Under the pieces are notes generated by a model. It was not told the DNA's origin. It did not search any database and saw only the letters and a list, made by a program, of their open reading frames with translations. Below, piece after piece: positions 43,565 to 54,799 of a stretch of 64,000 nucleotides of DNA (position 1 is the stretch's first letter; the number at the start of each line of letters is the position of its first letter). This DNA is from Mesorhizobium sp. AR02 (GTDB taxonomy: Bacteria; Pseudomonadota; Alphaproteobacteria; Rhizobiales; Rhizobiaceae): the NCBI RefSeq assembly GCF_024746835.1, contig NZ_CP080530.1, positions 744,001 to 808,000 on the forward strand. The letters run 5' to 3'. The translations under genes were made by a program, and so were the position numbers.

Positions 43565-45459
43565 ACGAGTTCGAGCCGGTTCAGTTCGTCGATGTCGCGC
43601 TGGAGGGGCAATTCTGGCGCGAGCGGCTTGAGACTGTGCTGACGCGGACCATCCCCACCCAGCACGTCCAGCTTGGCAAGCACGGTATCCTGCAGTCCCT
43701 GACACTGCCGAACCCGCCGCCGCTGAGCTCCGCGCCCAACCAGCACAATTTCGTGCAGGTGTTATGGGATTCCGACGCCGGCAAGTGGATCGAGGCGGCA
43801 TCCTATGCGCTGTCACACAGGCCCGACGCCGACATCGAGGCCAGGATCGAAAAGATCGTCGACGATCTCGAAAATGCACAGGCTGGCGACGGTTATCTGA
43901 ACTGCTGGCACCTGCTGCGCGAGCCGGACAAGCGCTGGACCAACCTGCGCGACTATCACGAACTCTACAATCTGGGACATCTGCTCGAGGGCGGCATCGC
44001 CTACTTCCTCGCGACGGGCCGGTGCCGGCTCCTTGACATCCTTGAGCGCTATGTCGACCATGTGCGCAAGACGTTCGGCCCGAACCCCGGCCAGAAGCAC
44101 GGCTATTGCGGCCATCAGGAGATCGAGCTTGCCCTCGTTAAGCTCTATCGCTTGACGGGAGCGAGAAAGCATCTCGAACTCGCGGCCTATTTCATCAACG
44201 AGCGCGGCCGCCAGCCACACTACTTCGATCAGGAAGCGGTCGCGCGCGGGGAGAACCCTAGTGAGTTCTGGGCGAAGAGGTATGAGTACAACCAATCGCA
44301 CAGGCCAGTGCGCGAGCAGACCAAGGTGGTCGGCCATGCCGTTCGGGCGATGTACATGTTTTCCGCAATGGCCGACCTCGCGGCGGAACTGAACGACGAC
44401 GGCCTCAAGAAAGCATGCGAGGAGCTCTGGGCCGACGTCATGACCTCGAAGATCTACATCACCTCCGGCTTGGGTTCCGCTGCCGCGAATGAAGGCTTTA
44501 CTGAAGACCACGACCTGCCGAACGATACGGCCTATGCGGAGACCTGCGCCTCGGTAGCGCTGATCTTCTGGGCGCATCGGATGCTGCATCTCGATCTCGA
44601 CGGCCGCTATGCCGACGTAATGGAACAGGCGTTGTTCAACGGCGCGCTGACCGGCCTGTCGCGCGATGGCGAGCACTATTTTTACTCCAATCCGCTGGAC
44701 AGCGATGGGCGACACAGCCGATGGGCCTGGCACACATGCCCATGCTGCGCGATGAATTCGTCGCGTCTCATCGCTTCGGTCGGAGGCTATTTCGTGTCGG
44801 CCAGCGAAGACGCAATCGCCTTCCATCTCTATGGCGGCATTTCGACGAACATCCGGCTTGCTACGGGAAATGTGTTCCTGCGGGAAACCAGCGCCTATCC
44901 ATGGTTCGGCTCGATCAGGATCGAGGTCAGCCCTGACGCTCCGGCCGAGTTCGCCGTGAAGCTTCGCATTCCTGGATGGGCGCACGAAGCCGAAGCCTCG
45001 GTCGAGGGACATCCCATTGACGTGGAGGCATGCACCAGCAACGGCTATCTTTCGATCTCGCGGCTATGGAATGCCGGAGACACGATCACCCTCGAGCTGC
45101 CGATGCCTCCCGAGCGCATCTATGCTCATCCCAAGGTCAGTCAGGACATAGGCCGGGTGGCGCTCAAGCGCGGACCGTTGGTCTATTGCGTCGAACACGT
45201 AGACAACCCCGGGGGGCGAGTGCAGCAGCTCAAATTGCCGCGAGACGCCTGGATCGAAACGGAGGAACGGGCCGACCTCTTCGATGGCGTGGTCACGCTC
45301 ACCGCCCCCGCGAAGCGCGTCGTAGACCAAGGCTGGGGAGACAGCCTGTACAGGAATGCGCCGCCCGTCGTTTCCGACTGCAGGCTAATCGCCCTGCCAT
45401 ACTTTCTTTGGAACAATCGGGCGAAAGGCTCGATGCAAGTGTGGCTGCTGGAAAGCTGA
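43561..45459 (+). CDS. GH127 beta-L-arabinofuranosidase (DUF1680)
   Basis: 632 aa. Releases beta-L-arabinofuranose, found on plant hydroxyproline-rich glycoproteins (extensins). No signal peptide, so it acts on imported oligosaccharides. Catalytic (alpha/alpha)6 barrel to about residue 420 with KHGYCGHQEIELALVKLYRL, TSGLGS, ND-TAYAETCA (Glu327) and HTCPCCAMN (Cys393, 395, 396), corresponding to the Glu and the zinc-bound nucleophilic Cys of HypBA1-type enzymes. The C-terminal beta domains follow. No sugar transporter remains nearby. Confidence 0.88.
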   Translation: MNEFEPVQFVDVALEGQFWRERLETVLTRTIPTQHVQLGKHGILQSLTLPNPPPLSSAPNQHNFVQVLWDSDAGKWIEAASYALSHRPDADIEARIEKIVDDLENAQAGDGYLNCWHLLREPDKRWTNLRDYHELYNLGHLLEGGIAYFLATGRCRLLDILERYVDHVRKTFGPNPGQKHGYCGHQEIELALVKLYRLTGARKHLELAAYFINERGRQPHYFDQEAVARGENPSEFWAKRYEYNQSHRPVREQTKVVGHAVRAMYMFSAMADLAAELNDDGLKKACEELWADVMTSKIYITSGLGSAAANEGFTEDHDLPNDTAYAETCASVALIFWAHRMLHLDLDGRYADVMEQALFNGALTGLSRDGEHYFYSNPLDSDGRHSRWAWHTCPCCAMNSSRLIASVGGYFVSASEDAIAFHLYGGISTNIRLATGNVFLRETSAYPWFGSIRIEVSPDAPAEFAVKLRIPGWAHEAEASVEGHPIDVEACTSNGYLSISRLWNAGDTITLELPMPPERIYAHPKVSQDIGRVALKRGPLVYCVEHVDNPGGRVQQLKLPRDAWIETEERADLFDGVVTLTAPAKRVVDQGWGDSLYRNAPPVVSDCRLIALPYFLWNNRAKGSMQVWLLES

Positions 45460-45515
45460 ATTCGGCGCTGTCGCCGCATGGATAGCCCTCTTATCAACTC
45501 AAGAATGCCGACAAG

Positions 45516-45848
45516 ATGCAGCCAAGAAACGTCTCGGATAGCATTTTCCCTCATCTCGGGCGCGGCCCAGCGATCCGTGCCCTGGTTTTCGAGTGCCACG
45601 ACCGGATTGAGACCGGCCCTGCCAACAGGGGGGCATGGCGCTGGCTGGGCGGCCCCAAAGACTGGTGCGATCAGCTGCGTCCGTGTTTGATAAGACTGCA
45701 TCCTTCGTTGCCGATTTATGCGGACGTTCATGCACAGTGGCTTGAGGCGACGCGGCGGGCACTGGAACCCCGCGCAATCCGTCCACAGTTTGCGGCTCAA
45801 CTCCACCGGCATCTCACGCAGATAGCCGACGCGATGGCGGCACCCTGA
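45516..45848 (+). CDS. Hypothetical protein, 110 aa, coupled to the monooxygenase
   Basis: ATG 45516 to TGA 45848, which overlaps the ATG of the next gene (TGATG). Soluble, Trp/His/Arg-rich (GAWRWLGGPKDWCDQLRPCL; split from RLHPSLPIYADVHAQWLEA). No family recognised. It could be the remaining C-terminal part of a longer gene, since there is no good ribosome site. Confidence 0.5.
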   Translation: MQPRNVSDSIFPHLGRGPAIRALVFECHDRIETGPANRGAWRWLGGPKDWCDQLRPCLIRLHPSLPIYADVHAQWLEATRRALEPRAIRPQFAAQLHRHLTQIADAMAAP

Positions 45849-47029
45849 TGGCCGGCTCCGACGAGAGTTTCGACATCGTTATCGTCGGAGGCGGGCCGGT
45901 CGGTCTTTCCTTCGCCGCGTCGCTGGGGCAGAGCGATCTGAAGGTGGCAGTTGTTGAACAGCAGTCCTTGGAACGGCTGGCGAGTCCAGCTTTCGACGGT
46001 CGCGAGATCGCGCTGACCTACGCCTCGATTAGAATCCTTCGCGAGCTCGGCGCCTGGGATGCCATCCCCGCTTCGCACAAATCACCACTGCAAGGCGCGC
46101 GCGTGCTCAACGGATCGAGCCCTTTCGCGCTGTGTTTCGATCCTCCCAGGGGATCTGGGGAACCACTCGGGTTTCTGGTCCCAAATTGTCGCATCCGCGA
46201 TGCCCTGTTCAAGATCATCCGGTTGCAGGATCATGCCCGGCTGATATGCGGCCACTCGGTCGTCGGTGCAAGAAACAGCCACAAAGGAGCAGTCATAATG
46301 CTCTCCGATGGCAGGCAATTGACCGCTCGGCTTCTCGTTGCAGCGGACTCGCGTTTTTCCGCCACGCGCGACCTGCTCGGCATCGGCGCCGATATCAATC
46401 GGCTCGGCAAGGCCATGCTGATTTGCCGGGTAAGGCACGAGCGCGTCCATCAGCAGATCGCAGTCGAATGGTTCGATCACCATCAGACGATAGCGATGTT
46501 GCCGCTCATGGAAGGCGTGTCGTCGCTGCTACTCACTTTGCCGTTAAACGAGGCCGATAGACTGCTTGCTCTAGACGACGATTTGTTCCTGACGGAATTG
46601 ACGAACCGGTGTCGAGGGCGCCTCGGAGAAATGACCTTGGCAAGCACCCGCCATAGCTATCCGCTGGTCACGACGTGGGCGCACAAGTTCTGGGCACCGA
46701 GCGCCGCACTCATCGGCGACGCCGCCATTGGCATGCACCCGGTGACCGCGCATGGCTTTAACATCGCCCTCAGTGGCCAGAAGCAACTCGCCCATAGAAT
46801 CCTGACAGTATGTCGCGACCGGCGCGACATTGCCGATCCCGACATGCTCCACAGATACGAAAGCTGCCTGCGCCGGTCGGCGGCACCGCTCTATCATGCT
46901 ACGAACATCCTCGTCGGACTCTACTCAGGCGAGCACCCGGCGGCACGGCTTGCAAGACATGCGGGGCTTCGCTTTGCCCAATATCTTCCCTTTGTCCGCC
47001 ATGGCATTTCGGCCATGCTTAGGCGATGA
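45848..47029 (+). CDS. UbiH/Coq6-family FAD-dependent monooxygenase
   Basis: 393 aa. Class A flavoprotein hydroxylase: N-terminal dinucleotide fold IVIVGGGPVGLSFAASL, mid-protein DG-like ARLLVAADSRFSATRDLL, and second FAD motif AALIGDAAIGMHPVTAHGFN. The pattern around HPVTAHGFNIAL is that of ubiquinone-type ring hydroxylases (UbiH/UbiF/VisC). A role in quinone hydroxylation is plausible but the substrate is not determined. Oxygen-dependent, in contrast to the neighbouring anaerobic genes. Confidence 0.85.
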   Translation: MAGSDESFDIVIVGGGPVGLSFAASLGQSDLKVAVVEQQSLERLASPAFDGREIALTYASIRILRELGAWDAIPASHKSPLQGARVLNGSSPFALCFDPPRGSGEPLGFLVPNCRIRDALFKIIRLQDHARLICGHSVVGARNSHKGAVIMLSDGRQLTARLLVAADSRFSATRDLLGIGADINRLGKAMLICRVRHERVHQQIAVEWFDHHQTIAMLPLMEGVSSLLLTLPLNEADRLLALDDDLFLTELTNRCRGRLGEMTLASTRHSYPLVTTWAHKFWAPSAALIGDAAIGMHPVTAHGFNIALSGQKQLAHRILTVCRDRRDIADPDMLHRYESCLRRSAAPLYHATNILVGLYSGEHPAARLARHAGLRFAQYLPFVRHGISAMLRR

Positions 47030-47360
47030 AATCACAGACAGTCTCGACTCCTGCCGTTAGCAATGCTGCGTCCATGTGTCGTTGCGAATGCTCGGAATGA
47101 TGCGGATCACGCGCGGCGCGGGCAAGACCTCAATGATCAGCCGGCAATGCTAAGAGGAGGCATACGAGCGCCGCACAAGTTACCACGCTTATTAGTTAAC
47201 CCGTCCTTCAGTGGGCTTGCATAGGCTTGCGCTGCGAAGAAGCCTGGGAGCAAGCTAGCCTGAAAAATTCGCGGCGGGTTGGCGGATGTGGCGCAAGCCG
47301 TTGAAATGACTTAGGATTTGGTTTCTTAAGCCGATCCGAACCATTTCCCGGAGACTGGCT
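47030..47360. other. IS debris
   Basis: No gene. A minus frame reads GLRNQILSHFNGLRHIRQP near 47260-47330 and looks like the end of a transposase, not identified. Confidence 0.35.
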
Positions 47361-47741
47361 TTGGCCGAGGTGGAAAAGCGGTTGCGGGTGGCCGAGCGTC
47401 TGGCGCGTTGCATCGACGATCCGCGCTGCCCGGACCAGGTCGTCCACAGCCTGGCGGACATGATCGGCTTTCGCATGAAGATGATCGCCGCCGGCTACGA
47501 GGACGGCAACGACGCCAACCGGCTGCGCCGCGATCCGGTCTTCAAGATGGCCCAGGATGCGCTGCCGTCGGGTCGGGATCTGGCGTCGCAATCGACGCTG
47601 TGCCGGCTGGAGAACCTGCCCGGCGTGCGGGAGCTGGTTGCGATGGGGCGGGCGATGGTCGATCTCTATTGCGCCTCGTTCCGGCAGGTGCCGAAGCGGA
47701 TCGTGCTCGACATTGACGACACTTTGGATCCATTGTCATAA
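47361..47741 (+). pseudogene. IS1380-family transposase fragment
   Basis: LAEVEKRLRVAERLARCIDD, PDQVVHSLADMIGFRMKMIA, then STLCRLENLP and KRIVLDIDDTLD: the N-terminal third of an IS1380 transposase up to the first catalytic Asp (LDIDDT). Cut at 47730 where the sequence next to the serine recombinase begins. Confidence 0.8.
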
Positions 47742-47752
47742 TACCCCCTGGT

Positions 47753-49980
47753 TCACGGTATCTGTTCGAAGAGGCTGGGATTTTGGTCTATCGTCTTGAT
47801 CCATAGGCCTTTTCTCTGTCCACGCACGACATGGACGGCTTCGAGTTCGCCGCGTTTTACTCGCTGCAACACGACCTGGCGCGACAGGCCGAGGTTCTCC
47901 ATGGCGTCGCGGATGGGCTCAAAGCCTTCGCCAGGCGTGGCCAGGAAGCGGGCCTTGAGTTCGGCGGTCAGGCGAATGCGCCATGGCGCACCGGGTGTCA
48001 CCTGTTCGCCCGGGATGAGGCCGTCGTTGACATGGCGGTGAAGCGTCGATGGCGCCACGCCGAGCGCGGCAGCGGCCTGACGGACGGTGACGATGTCGCC
48101 GTCGGCGGCTGGTGGCTTGGCCTTGCAGGCGGGAATCTTCCAGTGCTTACGCAGATAGCCGACGCGGTTGGCGTCAAACCGGTGGCCGTACGCCGTTCGG
48201 CGGCCCTGGCGGTTGAGGACGCCGGCAATGACCGCGTCGGGATAATGCGGTGCCAGCCGCCGCAGCAGCGCCAGCGTGTCCTCGTCGGTACGAACCGTCG
48301 CCGGCCGCGAGCGCGGCAAGGCGACGGTGAGGCGACTCGTAGCGTCGCCCTTCCAGCGCAGGACGAGAAGCGCCGCTGCCTCGTCGCGATCGACATGGAG
48401 GGTGACCTCATCGAGGAGCGTGCGCAGCAATTCCTTGCGGTCACGCGGCGTGGTGGTGGGCGCGTACCAAACGCTCGCCAGATCGGCCCCGAGGGCAAGC
48501 AGCTTTTCCCGCTCCGTGGCCGACAGGACGCGCGGACGCTGCTCCTCGCGCCGCGCCAGTTCCGCCTTTGCCGCCTCCAGTGCGCGCAACGCCTCCTCCC
48601 ACTCCTGCTCGAGCCTGCGGGCGACCAGGCGATTGTCGGGATCGACGGCGCAATAGCGGCGCTCGGCGCGGTTGACGGCGAAGGCGGCGCGCTCCACGTC
48701 GAGCCGCCATTGCTTGAGTGCTGCGTCGCGATCGTTCTCCAGCCGCTCGGCCGCTTCGAGCGTGGCGGTCAGGCGCACCGGCTCCAGCGCCTCCAGGAAG
48801 GCCGCCACCACGGCTTCATCGATCTGCCCGCCGCCAACATTGAGGCAATGGACGCCTCTGCCCTCGACGACCACCTTGCCGGGACAATGGTAGCCCGGCG
48901 TCACGGTGCGGCCGCGATAATGGGTGTGCAGCCGTCGCCCGCAGTGGCCGCAGCGGGCAATGCCCTGCAGCAGGGCGCCACCCTCTCTGGCGGCGCCACC
49001 GGCCTGTTCCTGCGCCTTGGCGTGCGTCCGGGGTTGGGTGTTGGCCGCCATGCGCTCTCGATTGGCCTCGAAGGTGGGCCAATCGATATAGCCCTGGTGG
49101 TGGTCCTTGATCAGCACTTGCCAGTCTTCCATCGGCAGCTTGCGTATCCGCTTGCACCGCGCGCCGGTTTCGTCGAGCACCGTCTCTCGGCGATACTTGC
49201 CATAGACATAGGCGCCGGCATAGACTGGATTGGCAAGCACGCTGTGAATCGCGTGGTAGCTGGCCTCGCCCCAGCGCAGCTCGGTGCGTGCATTAAGCCA
49301 CAGCGGGAACTTCATCGCTTGCTCGCGGAACCACAGCCACACGCGGCGCGCCGAGCCGAGCTCGGCAAAGCGGGCAAAGACGGTGCGGATGGCATGGGCG
49401 ACGGCCTCGTCGGGATGGATCAGGATCTCGCCGTCCGCCTCGCCCCAGACGAAGCCGATCGGTAGGCCGCGGCGCAATTCACCGCGCGCTGCCTTGTTGC
49501 GGATGCCGCCATTGAGGCGGGCGCGCAGGACGTGCAATTCGGCCTCGCTCATGGCGCCTTTCAACCCGAGCAAAAGCCTATCGTTGAACAGAGCCGGGTG
49601 GTAGATCCCGTCGGCATCGCCAATCAGCGTATCGGTCAGCCCGGCCAACTCGATCAGCCGGTGCCAGTCGGCATTGTTGCGCGCCAGCCGCGAAACCTCC
49701 AGGCCAAGCACGATGCCGACCCGGGCCAGCGCCACCTCGCTGGTCAGCCGCGCAAAGCCGGCGCGCATGACGCTGCCGGAGCCGGACAGGCCAAGGTCCT
49801 CGTCGATGACCAAGACACGCTCGTCCGGCCAACCCAGCTAATACGCGCTCTCCGGTCGGGCGCGCGAGCCTCACAGGTGGAGAACAACCGTGAATCGACC
49901 GAGCGGCACGCTCGACTGGCGCAGGTAGACGACAGCCAGCCGGGCCTGGTGACCGGCGGCGATTTTGCTGTGTTCAGTCA
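47753..49980 (-). pseudogene. Large serine recombinase, N-terminus scrambled
   Basis: The original start is MTEHSKIAAGHQARLAVVYL followed by RQSS (catalytic Ser region) at 49980-49909. Then two adjacent pieces (about 49870-49911 and 49842-49869) are each inverted in place; their plus strand still encodes SQVENNRESTER and YALSGRARE, the expected continuation. From LGWPDERVLVIDEDLG on the gene is intact: resolvase core (LGLEVSRLARNNADWHRL), recombinase domain, zinc ribbon (CGHCGRRLHTH...YHCPGK), coiled coil and a C-terminal HTH (VRQAAAALGVAPSTLHRHV). Inactive as it stands because the active-site segment is cut off by a stop. Confidence 0.85.
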
Positions 49981-50078
49981 TGACCGGCCTCCCTCACTGT
50001 CAGCATGCGCGCGATCACGAGGGCGAGCCGGCGCAACGCCTCCGCCCGCGCCTCGGCGTCCAGCGTCTCCCTGCAACG
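49981..50078. other. Spacer
   Basis: No gene; joins the recombinase start to the EAL fragment. Confidence 0.3.
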
Positions 50079-50490
50079 ATGTTCGAAATCGAGATTACTG
50101 AAGAATCCCCGGTGGACCCGGACAGAGTGGATGAAAAGCTCGGACGGCTTTCACATGCCGGCATTTCCATCGCGCTCGATGACTTCGGCACCGGCTTTTC
50201 CACCTTGGCATCGCTCAAGGACAGCCGGATACGCAAGGTGAAAATAGACCAAGGCTTCATTCGCGGCTTGGCCAAGTCCCGAGAGGACCGGCTGCTTGTC
50301 AAAACGGTCATCGATCTTGGCAGGACGCTCGGGATCGACGTCATGGCCGAGGGCGTCGAAACAGAGGCAGATCGGCAAACTCTGCTCAAGCTTGGCTGCA
50401 GAACTGCTCAGGGCTTCCTGTTCTCCAAGGCGGTGCCTCTGAACCAGGCGATCGATTTGGCAGTAAAAGAGCACGCAAAGGAGTTGCGAC
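50079..50490 (+). pseudogene. EAL-domain (c-di-GMP phosphodiesterase) C-terminal fragment
   Basis: Retains EIEITEESPV, ISIALDDFGTGFSTLASLKD, IRKVKIDQGFIRGLA, MAEGVETEADRQTLLKLGC and QGFLFSKAVPL, all standard late EAL motifs including DDFGTG and EGVE. The N-terminal EAL signature and any GGDEF or sensor region are missing. Not expected to be active. Confidence 0.8.
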
Positions 50491-50858
50491 CGGCACGCGT
50501 CGCGCAACACCAGGATCTGCCGGGTGAGGCTTTGATCTCAGCAAGGCTCATTCGCGAGAGCTCGATCAGCGTGTCGCCAAGCCGAGTTGCACTGGGCCAA
50601 GCAGCGCCCGGCCGGCGACGGAAAGGCGGACTGCACCTGGCGTTCGTCGCGGAGCCGAGCTGGCGGATGACCAGGCCAGCCTGTTCCATCCGACCAGAGG
50701 TATCACCGCGCTCGATTCCAGCGCCAGCATGCACGCGATGATGCCGACCGACATGCCGTCCGCCGCCCCGAGCGCATTGAGTACGAGATATCGGGGAGAA
50801 GTGATCCCGTCTCGTCGAGCATGGGCTTGTAGTTGTGGCTGATCGCCATGCTCGCAGA
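50491..50858. other. Relic region
   Basis: No supported gene; a minus frame at 50566-50754 (MSVGIIACMLALESSAVIPL) is hydrophobic and may be a relic of a membrane protein. Confidence 0.3.
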
Positions 50859-50996
50859 TCAGGCGTGATAGCGTGGTGGCGGAACGCCGAACGAAAGCAG
50901 CACCGTCGACGAGACCGCGCCGTAGGCCATGCCGAGCGCGCCGTCCACCGCTTGGGCAAGAAAGCCGCCTATGGCGAACAGAATGAATTCAGTCAT
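50859..50996 (-). pseudogene. TauE/SafE-type transporter N-terminal stub
   Basis: 45 codons: MTEFILFAIGGFLAQAVDGA, LGMAYGAVSSTVLLSFGV, typical of the first helix and conserved loop of TauE/SafE (sulfite/anion exporter) proteins, then a stop after PPPRYHA. Confidence 0.6.
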
Positions 50997-51100
50997 TGGT
51001 GTCCGCCATGAAAGTGCCGCCGTATGATGCCCGTGATCGGGCCTGCCCCTCCGCATTCTAGAGGACGCCGGCCCCCTGTGGGCAAAAAGGTTCGCCGAAA

Positions 51101-51129
51101 GAAAAAGGGCGGCACTGCTGCCGCCCTTT
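51101..51129 (-). terminator. Rho-independent terminator of groESL
   Basis: Stem AAAGGGCGGCA (51104-51114) / TGCCGCCCTTT (51119-51129), four-base loop, and a T-rich run (TTTTTC) on the minus strand. Lies 26 bases after the groEL stop. Confidence 0.85.
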
Positions 51130-51154
51130 CCGTGAATGCGAGGCAATGGCTGGA

Positions 51155-52810
<1,656 letters not shown>

Positions 52811-52874
52811 TTACTCCTGGGTTTCATTTCGCCCGAATTCAGATTGGATGGTGCGGATGAAAGGCGGCGGCGTG

Positions 52875-53171
52875 TCAGCTGATTATGCCCATGATGTCGG
52901 ATTCCTTCATGATCAGAAGGTCTTCGCCATCGAGCTTGACTTCGGTGCCCGACCACTTGCCGAACAGGATGCGGTCGCCCGCCTTGACGTCCAGCGGGAC
53001 GAGCTTGCCGGCTTCGTCGCGGGCGCCGGAGCCAACGGCGATGATCTCGCCTTCCTGCGGCTTTTCCTTCGCCGTATCCGGGATGATGATCCCGCCGGCG
53101 GTCTTCGCTTCGGATTCGACCCGGCGAACGACCACGCGGTCATGCAGCGGCCGGAAATTCGACTTTGCCAT
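52875..53171 (-). CDS. groES: 10-kDa chaperonin GroES
   Basis: 98 aa. [40 protein letters not shown] (mobile loop), [32 protein letters not shown]. Normal length. First gene of the operon; a CIRCE operator and a promoter lie directly upstream. Confidence 0.98.
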   Translation of the reverse strand: MAKSNFRPLHDRVVVRRVESEAKTAGGIIIPDTAKEKPQEGEIIAVGSGARDEAGKLVPLDVKAGDRILFGKWSGTEVKLDGEDLLIMKESDIMGIIS

Positions 53172-53228
53172 TTTTTGGATGTCCCTGGTTCGGATGTTGA
53201 ACGGTTCTCCGTTGCCGGAGCGCGGTTG

Positions 53229-53255
53229 TTAGCACTCACCAGTGACGAGTGCTAG
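53229..53255 (-). promoter_or_regulatory. CIRCE operator (HrcA binding site) of groESL
   Basis: TTAGCACTC-N9-GAGTGCTAG, one mismatch from the CIRCE consensus, 58-84 bases upstream of groES. HrcA represses until heat shock. Confidence 0.95.
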
Positions 53256-53263
53256 CGGACAGT

Positions 53264-53292
53264 GAAATAGGCCGTCGGCTGGCACTAGTCAA
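53264..53292 (-). promoter_or_regulatory. Probable groESL promoter (-35 TTGACT, -10 TATTTC, 17-bp spacer)
   Basis: Minus strand: TTGACT (53287-53292), 17 bases, TATTTC (53264-53269). Transcription would start in or just before CIRCE, as is usual. Vegetative sigma type; no sigma-54 site was seen here. Confidence 0.65.
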
Positions 53293-53499
53293 GACGGAAG
53301 AGGGGACGGGCGAAGAGCAAAAAGACCTTGGAATCGGCGCGGAAGCGCGGCCCCCTTTACGTGAGGAGAACGCTCATTCTGCATTTGTTGCCAATCGCTC
53401 GTCCCCACCGGCTCAAACAATCTCGGCCCGCGGCGCCTGCCTGGTGTGGCCGGCGGGGAAGGGCCAGAACGGCAGTTCGCCCAGTGTGCTTTTTCGGGG

Positions 53500-54010
53500 A
53501 AGAGCGCCGCGCGGATACGGCACCGGCAAGTTCCTCGGATGGCTCGTCGATCAGAACATCGCGCCGCACATTCCGGTGTGGGACAAGAGCCAGCGTGAAA
53601 CCTTACAGCCGCGCGGACTTCATCTTCGATGCGGTCCAGAACAAGTTCATCCCGCCGGCAAGGCAGTATCGTCGCAACTTCGCGGTCCCGCGCACAGGCA
53701 ATGTCAGCGGTGGAAACCCGGAAATACCGGCCAGCAAACGAGACTGCCAGAGTTGTGAACTCAAGCGCCGCTGCTATCCAAAGACGCCGGTGCGCGATGT
53801 GCTGCGCTGCGTCGACGAAGAGGCACGCGAGACGCCCGTCAAAGCGGATACGCCCGAGTTCGTACGGTCGCGCAACGAACGCAAAAAAAAGTCGAGATGC
53901 TCTTCGTACACCTGAAGACCGCGCTCCGCTTCGAACGCAGGAGATTACGCGGCCTGAGCGGAGCTTGTGACGAGTTCCTTATGGCCGCCATCACGCCTGC
54001 GACGCCTGGT
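53500..54010 (+). pseudogene. IS1182-family transposase C-terminal remnant
   Basis: KFLGWLVDQNIAPHIPVWDK, YSRADFIFDAVQNKFIPPAR, SKRDCQSCELKRRCYPKTPV, then after an A-rich frameshift at about 53883 VEMLFVHLKTALRFERRRLR and DEFLMAA: the second half of IS1182 transposases with the Cys cluster. Several frame changes. Confidence 0.75.
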
Positions 54011-54047
54011 GCGGCTGACCACGCCAACGGTGCCAGCACCAACGACC

Positions 54048-54141
54048 GCCGTTGCGCCTCCAGACAAGCCGTTGCGCCTCCAGACAAGCCGTTGCGCCTC
54101 CAGACAAGGAGACAGGGATCACAAGGAGACAGGGATCGCAA
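54048..54141. repeat. Two adjacent tandem repeats (3 x 20 bp and 2 x 17 bp)
   Basis: GCCGTTGCGCCTCCAGACAA three times in a row (54048-54107), then GGAGACAGGGATCACAA and GGAGACAGGGATCGCAA (54108-54141). The copies are nearly perfect, indicating recent slippage. Confidence 0.9.
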
Positions 54142-54361
54142 TCGAGTTTTTTCACGGCATCGGTCAATTTCTCAGTTCGGCGAACATGACGTTGCGCCAA
54201 GATGGACATTCTGCAGAATTGCACCTGCCGGCGCTTTCGTGGACGCGCGCTTTGGGACTCCCATTTCTATTGCCCGTCTCGGCTCATGCCGGGGGCGGGC
54301 TTCTTTGCGTTCTGGGAGGATTTGCTCACCATGGTTCAGAGTGGCGGCCATGGAGATCGCC
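54142..54361. other. No gene recognised
   Basis: Short overlapping frames only. Confidence 0.3.
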
Positions 54362-54553
54362 TCAGAAGCGGCGCCCAATCGGAAACATTAGCACCTCCGC
54401 GTTTTGGCGTGGCTGCTTGAACTCTTCGACGGCAACCGCCTCAATTAACAGGTCCAAGGCTTCGCGCCCCCTTCGGCTCATCGGGTCATCGCCACGAAGG
54501 TAGTGATACGCTCGATCTAAATGAACTCGGGCGGCGGAAAAATCGCTTGTCAT
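54362..54553 (-). CDS. Small hypothetical protein, 63 aa
   Basis: ATG 54553 with GAGAGGG upstream. MTSDFSAARVHLDRAYHYLR, GDDPMSRRGREALDLLIEAV, AVEEFKQPRQNAEVLMFPI. Helical throughout, no motif known to me, but clean start and codon pattern. It resembles short conserved rhizobial proteins of unknown role. Confidence 0.6.
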   Translation of the reverse strand: MTSDFSAARVHLDRAYHYLRGDDPMSRRGREALDLLIEAVAVEEFKQPRQNAEVLMFPIGRRF

Positions 54554-54799
54554 ATGTCCCTCTCAGTAGCCGCCCGCATTAGCCGTCTACGAGGTGAGGG
54601 TCGCGCAATCGTCAATATCCACAGACGGATTTGATTTAAATCGGGGATAATCGGGGGGAGTAGCCGGACACCGGCTGACGCTGTCACGTTGTCTGCGTAT
54701 GAACGCGCTGAAGCGGTGTGCGCTGCTGTTAGCAGAGCGCAGTCACGGCCTTCCACTCCGCCATTGCGTTCAGACGGTGAAGATGGATCTGAAACGCGG
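54554..54799. other. Intergenic, AT-rich patch
   Basis: Contains a GATTTAAATC palindrome at about 54630-54640; probably holds the promoter of the 63-aa gene. No ORF supported. Confidence 0.35.

Noticed and set aside
47831..49465. A 544-codon frame antisense to the serine recombinase
   Set aside because: Mirror of a GC-rich coding strand, no family signature, while the opposite strand has clear recombinase domains.
54048..54141. CRISPR-like direct repeats
   Set aside because: Copies are directly adjacent without spacers, only three and two units, no cas genes; simple tandem duplication.
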